A program made the translations under genes and the position numbers. 37,411 nt of DNA. Source: Leptolinea sp. UBA5203. Its GTDB lineage: Bacteria; Chloroflexota; Anaerolineae; Anaerolineales; Anaerolineaceae. Positions 30,183 through 37,411 of this stretch are shown one piece after another (the stretch's first letter is position 1; each line of letters begins with the position of its first letter). Under the pieces are notes generated by a model, which did not search any database, was not told where the DNA came from, and saw only the letters and a program-made list of their open reading frames with translations. The DNA is taken from the NCBI GenBank assembly GCA_002412765.1, contig DHVR01000042.1, positions 1 through 37,411 of the forward strand, written 5' to 3'.

Positions 30183-30962
30183 ATGAATGATCTTGCCGTC
30201 GTTCTGTTTTTTTCTTCCTTTTTTGTCCTTTTTCTTCTACTTGTTGCGGCTTTCACCATTCGCAGAGTGGTCATTTTCGAGTATCAACGCGGATTGTTGT
30301 ATCGCAGCGGCAAGTTTGTGCGCATCCTGGATCCCGGAGCCCATTGGATTTTTCGACCCTCCCGGTCGGTGAATATCCTCGACGTCCGCATCGTCAGTCT
30401 GACCTTGCAAGGCCAGGAAGTATTAAGCTCTGACAATGTGGGTATTAAAATCAGTTTGGCAGTCAGTTACAAAGTGACGGATCCCTACCTGGCCGTTAAC
30501 AGTGTGGTCAATTATCAGGAATCTCTCTATCAACTGCTGCAATTGAATCTTCGGGACTTGATCGGTTCCCTGGAAGTGGAGGATCTGTTAGCCAAACGGG
30601 GAGAAATTGGCAGCCAGCTTTTTGAGAAATCCAAAGAGCAGGCCGCCGGGATTGGGCTTAAACTGCTGTTGGCTAATATCAAGGACATTATGTTCCCCGG
30701 AGATCTTAAGAATATCTTCGCCCAGGTGGTCAATGCAAAAAAGGAAGGATTGGCCGCCCTGGAACGTGCCCGAGGGGAAGGGGCTGCCCTGCGCAGTCTG
30801 GCCAATGCCGCCAAAGTGCTGGATAATAATCCCAGCCTGATGCAATTGCGTTTCTTCCAGGTGCTGGAAAAAAGTAAAGGCAATACCCTGGTGGTCTCCC
30901 CCTCGGAGAGTTTGCCGTTGGGTAAGATATGGGATCAGGTGCATGGAAATGGGGAGAAATAA
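30183..30962 (+). CDS. SPFH/band 7 (slipin-type) membrane protein
   Basis: The 259-residue product has an N-terminal membrane helix (about 5-28), then the SPFH domain: VVIFEYQRGLLYRSGKFVRI, DPGAHWIFRP, DVRIVSLTLQGQEVLSSDNV, VSYKVTDPYLAVNSV, and a helical tail with KKEGLAALERARGEGAALRS. This matches slipins (stomatin-like). Members form membrane-bound oligomers and often pair with an NfeD protease, which is absent here. The ATG follows AAAGGAACACTTTTC. It ends about 135 bp before a strong terminator. Confidence 0.9.
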   Translation: MNDLAVVLFFSSFFVLFLLLVAAFTIRRVVIFEYQRGLLYRSGKFVRILDPGAHWIFRPSRSVNILDVRIVSLTLQGQEVLSSDNVGIKISLAVSYKVTDPYLAVNSVVNYQESLYQLLQLNLRDLIGSLEVEDLLAKRGEIGSQLFEKSKEQAAGIGLKLLLANIKDIMFPGDLKNIFAQVVNAKKEGLAALERARGEGAALRSLANAAKVLDNNPSLMQLRFFQVLEKSKGNTLVVSPSESLPLGKIWDQVHGNGEK

Positions 30963-31097
30963 CAAACCCAAAAAAGTGCTGAATTGATCCTGTCAGTATT
31001 TTCATTTTGATCATCTATTTGGTCCGGAGAATTTATTGGGTCTGTAAGCCATCCCATTGAGTTAGGGAAATTCCAAATAGAAAGTTGTGGAATGTTC

Positions 31098-31134
31098 AAC
31101 ACCTTTCAGGCGTCCATCCCCTGAAAGGTGTTTT
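31098..31134 (+). terminator. Rho-independent terminator after the SPFH gene
   Basis: AACACCTTTCAGG (31098-31110) pairs with CCTGAAAGGTGTT (31120-31132) perfectly around a 9-nt loop; TTTTC follows. The rest of the gap up to 31370 holds nothing recognised. Confidence 0.88.
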
Positions 31135-31370
31135 CATATCGGCAAAGTTGCCTGAATCCACGGCAAAAAGAAGTCCCGTGCATACCAATCGCAATCCGTA
31201 ATTTAAAAAGAATTAGGCGGGTCGATTAACATCCATGTGATTTAATCCTTCATTTCCCCTCATATTTCAACTTTCCAGATGTTTCCTGAAATTTCGTACC
31301 CTGTTTGTTTTTTCGGGTTTTACTATTCAGAGTTTACGTAAATTATTACCATCCCATTGGGAGAAAAACA

Positions 31371-32984
31371 ATGACTACCCATCCTGACTATGATTTCATT
31401 GTCATCGGTTCCGGTTTCGGTGGATCCGTCTCTGCATACCGCCTGGCGCAAAAGGGCTACAAAGTTGCCGTGATCGAAAAAGGCCGCCGCTATCGTGCCG
31501 AGGATTTTCCTCTGACCAACTGGCATTTGCGAAAGTCCGTCTGGATGCCGCGGCTTGGGTTGGTGGGGATTCAGGCACTCACTTTGCTGCGTCATGTGCT
31601 GGTACTTCATGGGGTGGGTGTTGGCGGGGGCAGCCTGGTGTATGCCAACCAATTGATTACACCGGATGATGCCATTTTCTCCAAACCTGAATGGGGGGAT
31701 GACGATTGGAAATCTCGCCTGGCACCTTTTTACCAGGAAGCTCAGCGCATGTTGGGTGCAGTGCAATGTCCCAGTATTGGCAATGCGGATCATATTCTGC
31801 GCGAAGTGGGCATTGAACTGCGCAATGAGGATACTTTCCATATTAACCCCGTGGGTGTATTTTTTGGTGAGCCGGATGTCAGTGTGCCGGATCCTTATTT
31901 CAATGGCGAGGGACCGGATCGTACGGGATGCCGTCTTTGCGGTGCCTGCATGATCGGCTGCCCCAATGGAGCCAAGAACACCCTGGATTACAACTATCTT
32001 TATCTGGCGGAGAAACTTGGCGTGGAGATCATTCCGGAGACGGAAGTCACCGGGGTTGTACCGATGCAAGAGGGCGGATACCAGCTTACCACCCAGACCT
32101 CCCATGGATTGATCCGGCACAGCGCAGCTTATCAAGCGAAAAATGTGGTTTTCAGCGGCGGCGTTTTAGGCACGGTGGACCTGTTATTCAAGTGCAAACA
32201 AGCGGGCATGCTGCCTGAGCTTTCCGAGAGATTGGGTGATTTTACCCGTACAAATTCGGAAGCCATTTTGGGAGTGGATTCCCGGGATCACACCCAGGAT
32301 TGGAACGATCATGTTGCCATTACTTCCGGTATCTATCCGGACAAAGACACCCACATTGAAGTTGTACGCTACAACAAAGGCTCGGATGTCCTCTATGCTA
32401 TTGCCACGGTCCTGACGGACGGCGGAGGCAAGGTTCCGCGCATCCTGCGCTTTTTGGGCAACATCCTGCGCCATCCGGTTCAATTTTTGCGCGGCCTGTG
32501 GCTCTTTGGACAGGGTGCCCGCACTTCTGTGATCCTGGTGATGCAGTCCACGGAAAACTATTTGCGCCTGCGAAAAGGCTGGTTGGGCCTGGTTTCGGAA
32601 TTGCCGCCTAAAGGCGAACGCATTCCCACCTATATCCCGATCGCCAATCAGGTGACGCGCAGGATGGCCGAAAAAATGCAAGGCTACCCCAAGGGCAGCT
32701 GGTTCGAAGTTCTGCTGGATGCGCCTACTACCGCCCATATTCTGGGGGGATGTGTCCTTGGGAAATCCGCCGAGGAGGGCGTGGTGGATGAACAGGGCCG
32801 CGTCTTTGGCTACCCAGGTCTATATATCGCGGATGGCTCCGTGGTTCCGGTGAACCTGAACGCCAATCCGGCATTGACCATTACCGCTCTCTCGGAATAT
32901 ATTATGGATCATATTCCGCAAAAAGCTGTGGAATTAATTCCCGATTTTTCTTTTGGTGGGGTACATCCAGATTTGTTGTCTTGA
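31371..32984 (+). CDS. GMC family oxidoreductase (cholesterol-oxidase-like)
   Basis: The 537-residue flavoprotein has the FAD motif GSGFGGSVSAYRLA near the N-terminus (GxGxxG at 13-18), GVGVGGGSLVYANQ, a Cys-rich segment CRLCGACMIGCPNGAK (Cys 187, 190, 193, 197), and the GMC C-terminal domain with HILGGCVLGKSAEEGV and YIADGSVVPVNLNANPALTI. The layout matches cholesterol/sterol oxidase relatives in actinobacteria, but the substrate is not proved. The start at 31371 follows GGGAGAAAAACA; a longer frame to 31305 is rejected. Transcribed on its own. Confidence 0.9.
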   Translation: MTTHPDYDFIVIGSGFGGSVSAYRLAQKGYKVAVIEKGRRYRAEDFPLTNWHLRKSVWMPRLGLVGIQALTLLRHVLVLHGVGVGGGSLVYANQLITPDDAIFSKPEWGDDDWKSRLAPFYQEAQRMLGAVQCPSIGNADHILREVGIELRNEDTFHINPVGVFFGEPDVSVPDPYFNGEGPDRTGCRLCGACMIGCPNGAKNTLDYNYLYLAEKLGVEIIPETEVTGVVPMQEGGYQLTTQTSHGLIRHSAAYQAKNVVFSGGVLGTVDLLFKCKQAGMLPELSERLGDFTRTNSEAILGVDSRDHTQDWNDHVAITSGIYPDKDTHIEVVRYNKGSDVLYAIATVLTDGGGKVPRILRFLGNILRHPVQFLRGLWLFGQGARTSVILVMQSTENYLRLRKGWLGLVSELPPKGERIPTYIPIANQVTRRMAEKMQGYPKGSWFEVLLDAPTTAHILGGCVLGKSAEEGVVDEQGRVFGYPGLYIADGSVVPVNLNANPALTITALSEYIMDHIPQKAVELIPDFSFGGVHPDLLS

Positions 32985-33050
32985 GGATGAAGCTCTCCCT
33001 AAAAACTATGAACCCCCTCATGTTATTAAGACTAATATCATCTATATTAT

Positions 33051-33079
33051 TTGAATTGTAAGCCTGTTTGTGCTATGAT
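33051..33079 (+). promoter_or_regulatory. Promoter for the VOC gene
   Basis: TTGAAT (33051-33056) and TATGAT (33074-33079) are 17 bp apart, about 48 bp upstream of the ATG at 33127. Confidence 0.6.
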
Positions 33080-33126
33080 ACTTTCACCAGTGCGCTTGTG
33101 ATTTACATCGTTCAGGAGAGATAAAT

Positions 33127-33600
33127 ATGCAAAAAATGGTCGTCAGTTTATGGTTTAATGGTAACGCTGAAGAGGCGGTTAATTTTTATGTTTCCACTTT
33201 TAAAAATTCGAAAATTCATCAAGTCTCGCGTTATACCGAGGCCGGTCCAGGCGAACCGGGTACGGTGTTGACCATGGCTTACTCCCTGGTTGGGCAGGAA
33301 TTCATCGCCATCAATGCTGGAGCGGAATATTCCTTCACCCCGGCCATCTCTTTGCTGGTCAATTGTGAGACCCAGGCGGAAGTGGATCATTACTGGGAGG
33401 CGTTTTCCACCGGCGGGCAAGAAATGCAATGCGGCTGGGTGACGGATCGATTCGGCCTGACCTGGCAGATTGTGCCCACCCTGCTGGGTAAGTTGATGAG
33501 CGATCCGGATGCTAACAAATCAGCCGCAGTGATGCAGGCCATGCTGAAGATGGTCAAGCTGGATACAGCTACATTGCAAGCCGCTTACGATCAGGCTTGA
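33127..33600 (+). CDS. VOC family protein (PhnB-like, PF06983)
   Basis: A 157-residue protein of the 3-demethylubiquinone-9 3-methyltransferase-like / PhnB group of the vicinal-oxygen-chelate fold. VVSLWFNGNAEEAVNFYVST opens the first beta-alpha unit; GPGEPGTVLTMAYSLVGQEF, then YSFTPAISLLVNCETQAEVD and QCGWVTDRFGLTWQIVP are typical. These proteins are small dimeric metal-fold enzymes or binding proteins; the reaction is unknown. A ribosome site TCAGGAGAGATAAAT precedes the ATG. Confidence 0.88.
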   Translation: MQKMVVSLWFNGNAEEAVNFYVSTFKNSKIHQVSRYTEAGPGEPGTVLTMAYSLVGQEFIAINAGAEYSFTPAISLLVNCETQAEVDHYWEAFSTGGQEMQCGWVTDRFGLTWQIVPTLLGKLMSDPDANKSAAVMQAMLKMVKLDTATLQAAYDQA

Positions 33601-33918
33601 GGGAACTCCAGAATTTCTCACCTTAAAGCCACCCTCTTCCGGGTCAGCCAGACCCTGAAATTAGTTACCATACTTCGATCTACTTCGCCCTTCGGATGAT
33701 CTTTTACAAGCTGTTAAGCCGGTGTTTGTTGGCTGTTAATGCAGGCGCAGTATGATGATATTAATGGATTTGGCATCCAACCTTTGCCAACTCCTAATAT
33801 AGAAATTAGCCGATTGGATGATCTGAAAACAAGTTTTCTGATAACACGGATCGGTTGGTAGAAAATAAAGGTTTAACAAATGGTGGATGAGGACATCCCC
33901 ATAACGTTTAGGAGAAAC
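33601..33918. other. Gap before surE
   Basis: No gene supported. A candidate promoter TTGGCT-16-TATGAT sits at 33729-33756, about 160 bp upstream of surE. A short GGGTC...GACCC stem near 33640 lacks a T-run. Confidence 0.35.
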
Positions 33919-34659
33919 ATGCGAATATTAATTAGTAATGATGATGGTATTTTTAGCCCCGGGTTAATCGCTCTGGCAGAAGTTGCCGCTCAATTTGGGG
34001 AAGTGGTGATTTTTGCCCCCGATTTTGAACAGTCCGCGGTGGGGCACGCCATCACGATTACCCGTCCTTTGCAATATCATCGGGTGAAAATGATGAAAGG
34101 ATTTGAGGCCTATCGGGTGAATGGCACCCCGGCGGATTGTGTCGCCATGGGCTTGTATCATTTGGGGGGAGCGGACCTGGTCCTGACCGGAATCAACCTG
34201 GGCAGCAATTTAGGCAGCGATATCTGGCATTCCGGCACGGTGGCTGCTGCTAAACAGGGCGTGATCCTGGGTGTGCAGTCGATAGCTTTTAGTCAGATTA
34301 TCAATGGCGCAGAACCCGATTACGAGAAGCAGCAGCCTTATATTGCTGAAGTGATTCAAACCTTGATCACCGGGGATCAACCCAGGTTGGTGAATGTCAA
34401 TTTACCCAAAAATCCAACCGGCCTGCACTGGACGCATCAATCGGTGCGGCATTATAACGGCAAAGTAGTGGAAGGACAGGACCCGAACGGGCGAAAACAT
34501 TTCTGGTTTTCCGCCACCCCATTGACCAATCCCGATGAGGGCAGCGACCGCTGGGCCATGGATCATGATCTCGTCTCACTTACCCCGCTGCGATTAAGCA
34601 TCACGGATGAAACCTGGCTGCAGCGACTGTCTCAGCCTGCCGGAGAACCTGTCCTATAA
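33919..34659 (+). CDS. surE: 5'/3'-nucleotidase SurE
   Basis: A 246-residue SurE phosphatase, which removes phosphate from nucleoside monophosphates and is a survival protein in stationary phase. The metal motif is at the start (ISNDDG, residues 5-10, with D8/D9), with GIFSPGLIAL, APDFEQSAVGHAITITRPL, VNGTPADCVAMGLYHL and TGINLGSNLGSDIWHSGTVA, all family hallmarks. The start at 33919 follows AGGAGAAAC; a longer frame to 33880 is not supported. Length and motifs are complete. It ends at its own terminator. Confidence 0.95.
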   Translation: MRILISNDDGIFSPGLIALAEVAAQFGEVVIFAPDFEQSAVGHAITITRPLQYHRVKMMKGFEAYRVNGTPADCVAMGLYHLGGADLVLTGINLGSNLGSDIWHSGTVAAAKQGVILGVQSIAFSQIINGAEPDYEKQQPYIAEVIQTLITGDQPRLVNVNLPKNPTGLHWTHQSVRHYNGKVVEGQDPNGRKHFWFSATPLTNPDEGSDRWAMDHDLVSLTPLRLSITDETWLQRLSQPAGEPVL

Positions 34660-34699
34660 CAACTTATATCTACACCTGAGTTGTAAAACTTTCTCCCTT

Positions 34700-34733
34700 C
34701 CATCCCTGAGTTTTATTCAGGGTGGTTTTGTTT
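34700..34733 (+). terminator. Rho-independent terminator after surE
   Basis: CATCCCTGA (34701-34709) pairs with TCAGGGTGG (34717-34725) around a 7-nt loop, followed by TTTTGTTT. Confidence 0.78.
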
Positions 34734-34823
34734 AATGAGTTGATGACAAAAAGATGAATCCTAAAGATTTTTGCAAGTTAATATTATACTTAACCCATCC
34801 AAGGAATTCGGAGGCAAAACACA

Positions 34824-35225
34824 GTGATTGTTGTTTTCGGGATTTTCATCATTTTGCATGGACTGGTTCATATATTTTATATGGGGCAAAGCCTCAAACT
34901 CTTTGAGTTGAAACCAGCCATGATCTGGCCGGATGAGTCCTGGGCATTTTCACGAATATTGAGCAATGCCACGCTGCGGCTATTTGCCAGTATTACGCTT
35001 GGATTATCCACCCTCGGCTTTGTGGTTGGCGGGATCAGTTTGATGTTTAAGCAAGCCTGGAGTCAGCCGTTATTAATTGTTGCTGGAGGGCTTTCCACTT
35101 TCATCTTTCTGGTAATGTGGAATGGTAAACGAGACAGCGCGGTCAATCAGGGCGGACTGGGCATGCTGATCAATCTAGCCATTCTGTCTGCGGTTCGGAT
35201 TTTTGCTCGGTTTTTCTTTGTTTAA
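34824..35225 (+). CDS. Four-helix integral membrane protein
   Basis: The 133-residue product starts with a GTG at 34824, preceded by GGAGG at 9 nt spacing. It has four hydrophobic segments (about 2-20, 50-72, 80-97, 110-130) and a short hydrophilic loop KPAMIWPDESWAFSRI. Family not recognised. The metallophosphoesterase gene starts 21 bp after its stop, so the two are probably one operon. Confidence 0.7.
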   Translation: MIVVFGIFIILHGLVHIFYMGQSLKLFELKPAMIWPDESWAFSRILSNATLRLFASITLGLSTLGFVVGGISLMFKQAWSQPLLIVAGGLSTFIFLVMWNGKRDSAVNQGGLGMLINLAILSAVRIFARFFFV

Positions 35226-35246
35226 TCCTGTGGGGAAGAAACGTTT

Positions 35247-35993
35247 ATGGCATCTCGTATCGCAGTAATATCCGATATTCACGGGAATTTTCCGGCGTTG
35301 GAAGCGGTTGCGGCCGATCTTCAATTGCGTCAGGTGGAACTGGTGGTTAACCTGGGCGATCATCTCTCGGGTCCGTTGTGGCCGGCTGAGACCGCTCAAT
35401 ATTTAATGAAGCAGGATTGGCTTCACCTTCAAGGAAATCATGACCGTCAACTGGTGGAGCAGAATCCACAGGAGCATAATCTCTCTGATCGGTATGCTTT
35501 CCAGTTTCTAGGGGAGAGTGAGCTAGCTTGGCTGCACGGAATGCCTGCTATACTGCAAGTCCATCCAGAGATGGTGGCTTGTCACGGCGCTCCGGGGAAT
35601 GATCAATGTTACTTGTTGGAGCGTATCGCAAACGGACTGACGCATCTGGCTTCTGCGGAAGAAATTCAATATCGCGTGGGGAATCTGCGAAGTGGAGTTT
35701 TGTTATGCGGGCATTCTCACCTTCCCAGAGTGGTGCAGTGTAGCAAGGAATTGCTGATTGTTAATCCCGGAAGTGTGGGGTTACAAGCCTATGAAGATGA
35801 TACGCTTGAGAAACATGTTTCAGAGAACGGTTCACCGCATGCGCGATATGCCATTCTTGATTTGCAAAACGGCGAATGGAAAGTGGATCAGATTGCGGTG
35901 AATTATGATCATCATAGCGCCGCAAAACAGGCCAGTCGAAACAACCGTCCGGATTGGGCTATTGCGCTTGAAACTGGATATGCGAGGATTTAG
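35247..35993 (+). CDS. Metallophosphoesterase (calcineurin-like)
   Basis: The 248-residue product has the family motifs in order: SDIHGN (residues 9-14), NLGDHLSGP, LQGNHDR, ACHGAPG and CGHSHLPRVV, then NPGSVGLQ. It belongs to the small MPE group (YfcE/MJ0936-like), whose members act as phosphodiesterases or diadenosine-polyphosphate hydrolases; the substrate is unknown. The ATG follows TGTGGGGAAGAAACGTTT. Second gene of the two-gene operon starting at 34824. Confidence 0.92.
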   Translation: MASRIAVISDIHGNFPALEAVAADLQLRQVELVVNLGDHLSGPLWPAETAQYLMKQDWLHLQGNHDRQLVEQNPQEHNLSDRYAFQFLGESELAWLHGMPAILQVHPEMVACHGAPGNDQCYLLERIANGLTHLASAEEIQYRVGNLRSGVLLCGHSHLPRVVQCSKELLIVNPGSVGLQAYEDDTLEKHVSENGSPHARYAILDLQNGEWKVDQIAVNYDHHSAAKQASRNNRPDWAIALETGYARI

Positions 35994-35997
35994 CTCA

Positions 35998-36344
35998 CCC
36001 TTCGGCAGGCTCAGGGAACGACTTTTCCCCGTTGGCTAAGTCCCCGTTAGGGGAGAGCTCCGTCGAAGCCAGAAATTGACCAAGCCGGATTGTGAATTCC
36101 AAATCACTTTTGTTTAATTTTCCCATTCGACTGGGCTCAGGGCAGGCCCTTCGACGAGCTCAGGGAACGGCTTATGCCCGTTGGCCGAGCCTGTCGAGGC
36201 CAGAAATTGAACAAGCTGGATTGTGAATTTTGAACCCTGATTGTTTAATTTCACCCTTCGACTGGGCTCAGGGCAGGCCCTTCGACTGGGCTCAGGGAAC
36301 GGCTTTGGGCAGGCTCAGGGAACACCCTTCGACAGGCTCAGGGC
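35998..36344. repeat. Cluster of CCTTCGACAGGCTCAGG-type repeats in a tandem-duplicated block
   Basis: Up to eight full or partial copies of CCTTCGACNGGCTCAGGG occur (about 35998, 36125, 36147, 36187 inverted, 36255, 36278, 36307, 36325). A larger unit of roughly 120-150 bp, including GAAGCCAGAAATTG, CAAG-NGGATTGTGAATT and a pair of short repeats, is present twice (about 36028-36176 and 36177-36306). This is a widespread kind of bacterial intergenic repeat. No other gene in this gap. Confidence 0.85.
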
Positions 36345-36368
36345 ACAAGGACTTTAAGGAGAAAAGAC

Positions 36369-37223
36369 ATGCTAAAACAATTCTTTGGAAAAACAGGGCA
36401 CGAGAGCAGCCGTATTTTATTGGGTGCGGCGGCGTTTTCCGATGTTACTCAGGCGGATGCGGACGCCAGTATCGAGCTTTCCCTGGCGGCAGGCCTGAAT
36501 CATGTGGATGTGGCCGCCGGCTACGGGGACGCCGAGCTGCGTATGGGAGATTGGATCGGCCGGCACGGCAGACCTTTTTTCCTGGCTACCAAAACAGGTG
36601 AACGAACCAAAGAGAAAGCCCATGATCAGATTCGCCGCTCTCTGGAGCGGCTGAAGGTGGACCATGTGGATTTAATGCAGCTGCACTTCCTGACAGATCC
36701 GGTGGAATGGGAGATCGCTCTGGGACCAGGCGGTGCACTGGAAGCGGTCATCGCTGCCCGGGATGAAGGGCTGGTACGTTTCATCGGCATCACCGGGCAC
36801 GGCCTCACGGCTCCGGTCATGCATTTGCGCGCCTTGGAGCGTTTTGATTTTGATTCGGTTTTATTACCTTACAGCTTTCTGATGTCGCAAAATGCGGCGT
36901 ATGAAAATGATTTTCGCAGTTTGCTGCAAGTTTGCCAGGAAAAAAACATTGCCATGCAGACGATAAAATCCTTGGTGCAAACACCCTGGGGTGAAGCCAA
37001 ACAAGATCGAGCTACCTGGTATCGTCCGCTGGAAGATCAGGTCGCCATTGATGCCCAGGTGCATTGGGTGCTGGGTCAGCAGGGGTTGTTCTTGAACAGT
37101 GTGGGAGATATTCACATCCTGCCCAAAGTTCTGGACGCTGCAGAACGGTTTATTGCGGCTCCCAATTTCCAAACCATGCAGGCGATGGTGGAAGAATGGG
37201 GCATGCGCTCGTTGTTTGAATAG
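36369..37223 (+). CDS. Aldo/keto reductase
   Basis: A 284-residue AKR-family protein that should reduce carbonyls with NAD(P)H. The catalytic tetrad fits: Asp and Tyr in VDVAAGYGDAE, Lys in LATKTGER and His in DLMQLHF. LVRFIGITGHG follows, typical of the bacterial AKR branch. The C-terminal part is shorter than in classical AKRs and has no iron-sulphur Cys cluster. The ATG follows AAGGAGAAAAGAC. The repeat cluster at 35998-36344 lies directly upstream. A terminator follows about 90 bp downstream. Confidence 0.9.
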   Translation: MLKQFFGKTGHESSRILLGAAAFSDVTQADADASIELSLAAGLNHVDVAAGYGDAELRMGDWIGRHGRPFFLATKTGERTKEKAHDQIRRSLERLKVDHVDLMQLHFLTDPVEWEIALGPGGALEAVIAARDEGLVRFIGITGHGLTAPVMHLRALERFDFDSVLLPYSFLMSQNAAYENDFRSLLQVCQEKNIAMQTIKSLVQTPWGEAKQDRATWYRPLEDQVAIDAQVHWVLGQQGLFLNSVGDIHILPKVLDAAERFIAAPNFQTMQAMVEEWGMRSLFE

Positions 37224-37314
37224 GGTGTAAATCCCTCTTTTGCTTGAAGAAAGAGAAAACAGGGGTTTGTTCCATAACGCAATTGATTTTCAAAATTCGA
37301 CACTATTTACATTC

Positions 37315-37343
37315 AGGGCGACCGGCTGGTCGCCCTAATTTTT
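37315..37343 (+). terminator. Rho-independent terminator after the aldo/keto reductase
   Basis: AGGGCGACC (37315-37323) pairs perfectly with GGTCGCCCT (37328-37336) around a GGCT loop, followed by AATTTTT. Confidence 0.9.
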
Positions 37344-37411
37344 AATGGATCACAAGGTGGTAAAATTAACAGACTTTGTGCTTGTATAGATACTGTAACG
37401 AAAATCCATAG

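Overview
The window looks like chromosomal DNA from a bacterium of the phylum Chloroflexota, probably class Anaerolineae. The placement is inferred. It rests mainly on a mevalonate-entry cluster combining an archaeal-type HMG-CoA synthase, a thiolase-fold protein, a DUF35 zinc-ribbon/OB-fold protein and a class II HMG-CoA reductase, together with generally diverged bacterial housekeeping genes. No rRNA gene, intact tRNA, CRISPR array, transposase or integrase was found.

Region 1 (1-9.9 kb) is entirely on the minus strand. A truncated FAD oxidoreductase and an SDR overlap at the left edge, followed by a small membrane protein. From 2.2 to 9.1 kb, single genes or one toxin-antitoxin pair alternate with eight copies of a repeat of about 105-195 bp. 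These genes encode a methyltransferase, a Balon/baeRF-like ribosome hibernation factor, membrane proteins, HigBA, RidA, a zinc-ribbon protein and an orphan. All eight repeats have the same orientation, and each lies just downstream of a gene. Each holds two opposed GTAG-type REP hairpins (a BIME-like unit). Several also carry a Rho-independent terminator facing the gene direction, and two gene stop codons lie inside the repeat boundary.

Region 2 (9.9-15.9 kb, minus strand, GC-rich) carries, in transcription order, amrS (radical SAM), a UPF0173 metallo-hydrolase, HMG-CoA reductase, HMG-CoA synthase, a thiolase-like protein and the DUF35 protein, ending at a strong terminator. The thiolase-like protein has lost its nucleophilic Cys and both catalytic His residues, so it may be a scaffold rather than an enzyme.

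Region 3 (16-27.6 kb) holds a YbaN-like protein, an NSS sodium symporter, and a two-gene membrane operon divergent from a TetR regulator with a perfect 16-bp palindrome at its promoter. Next come a PhoB/PhoR-like two-component system and a SIMPL-domain protein. Tandem 11-bp-spaced half-sites lie in front of both the regulator gene and the SIMPL gene, suggesting a small autoregulated regulon. DUF5655, CPBP protease, DinB, small membrane and DUF362-ferredoxin genes follow.

Region 4 (27.7-30.1 kb) is a clearly AT-rich island. It has an SRA-like (McrA-type) modified-DNA reader and a 375-aa protein with a restriction-type N-terminus and a His-rich putative nuclease motif. Both are preceded by the same diverged leader of about 85 bp. 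This is the best candidate for an undescribed defence system in the window. A tRNA T-arm-like sequence and a 15-bp inverted repeat follow.

Region 5 (30.2-37.4 kb, plus strand) carries an SPFH/slipin protein, a GMC oxidoreductase, a VOC protein, SurE, a membrane protein, a metallophosphoesterase and an aldo/keto reductase. A cluster of CCTTCGACAGGCTCAGG-type repeats precedes the last gene.
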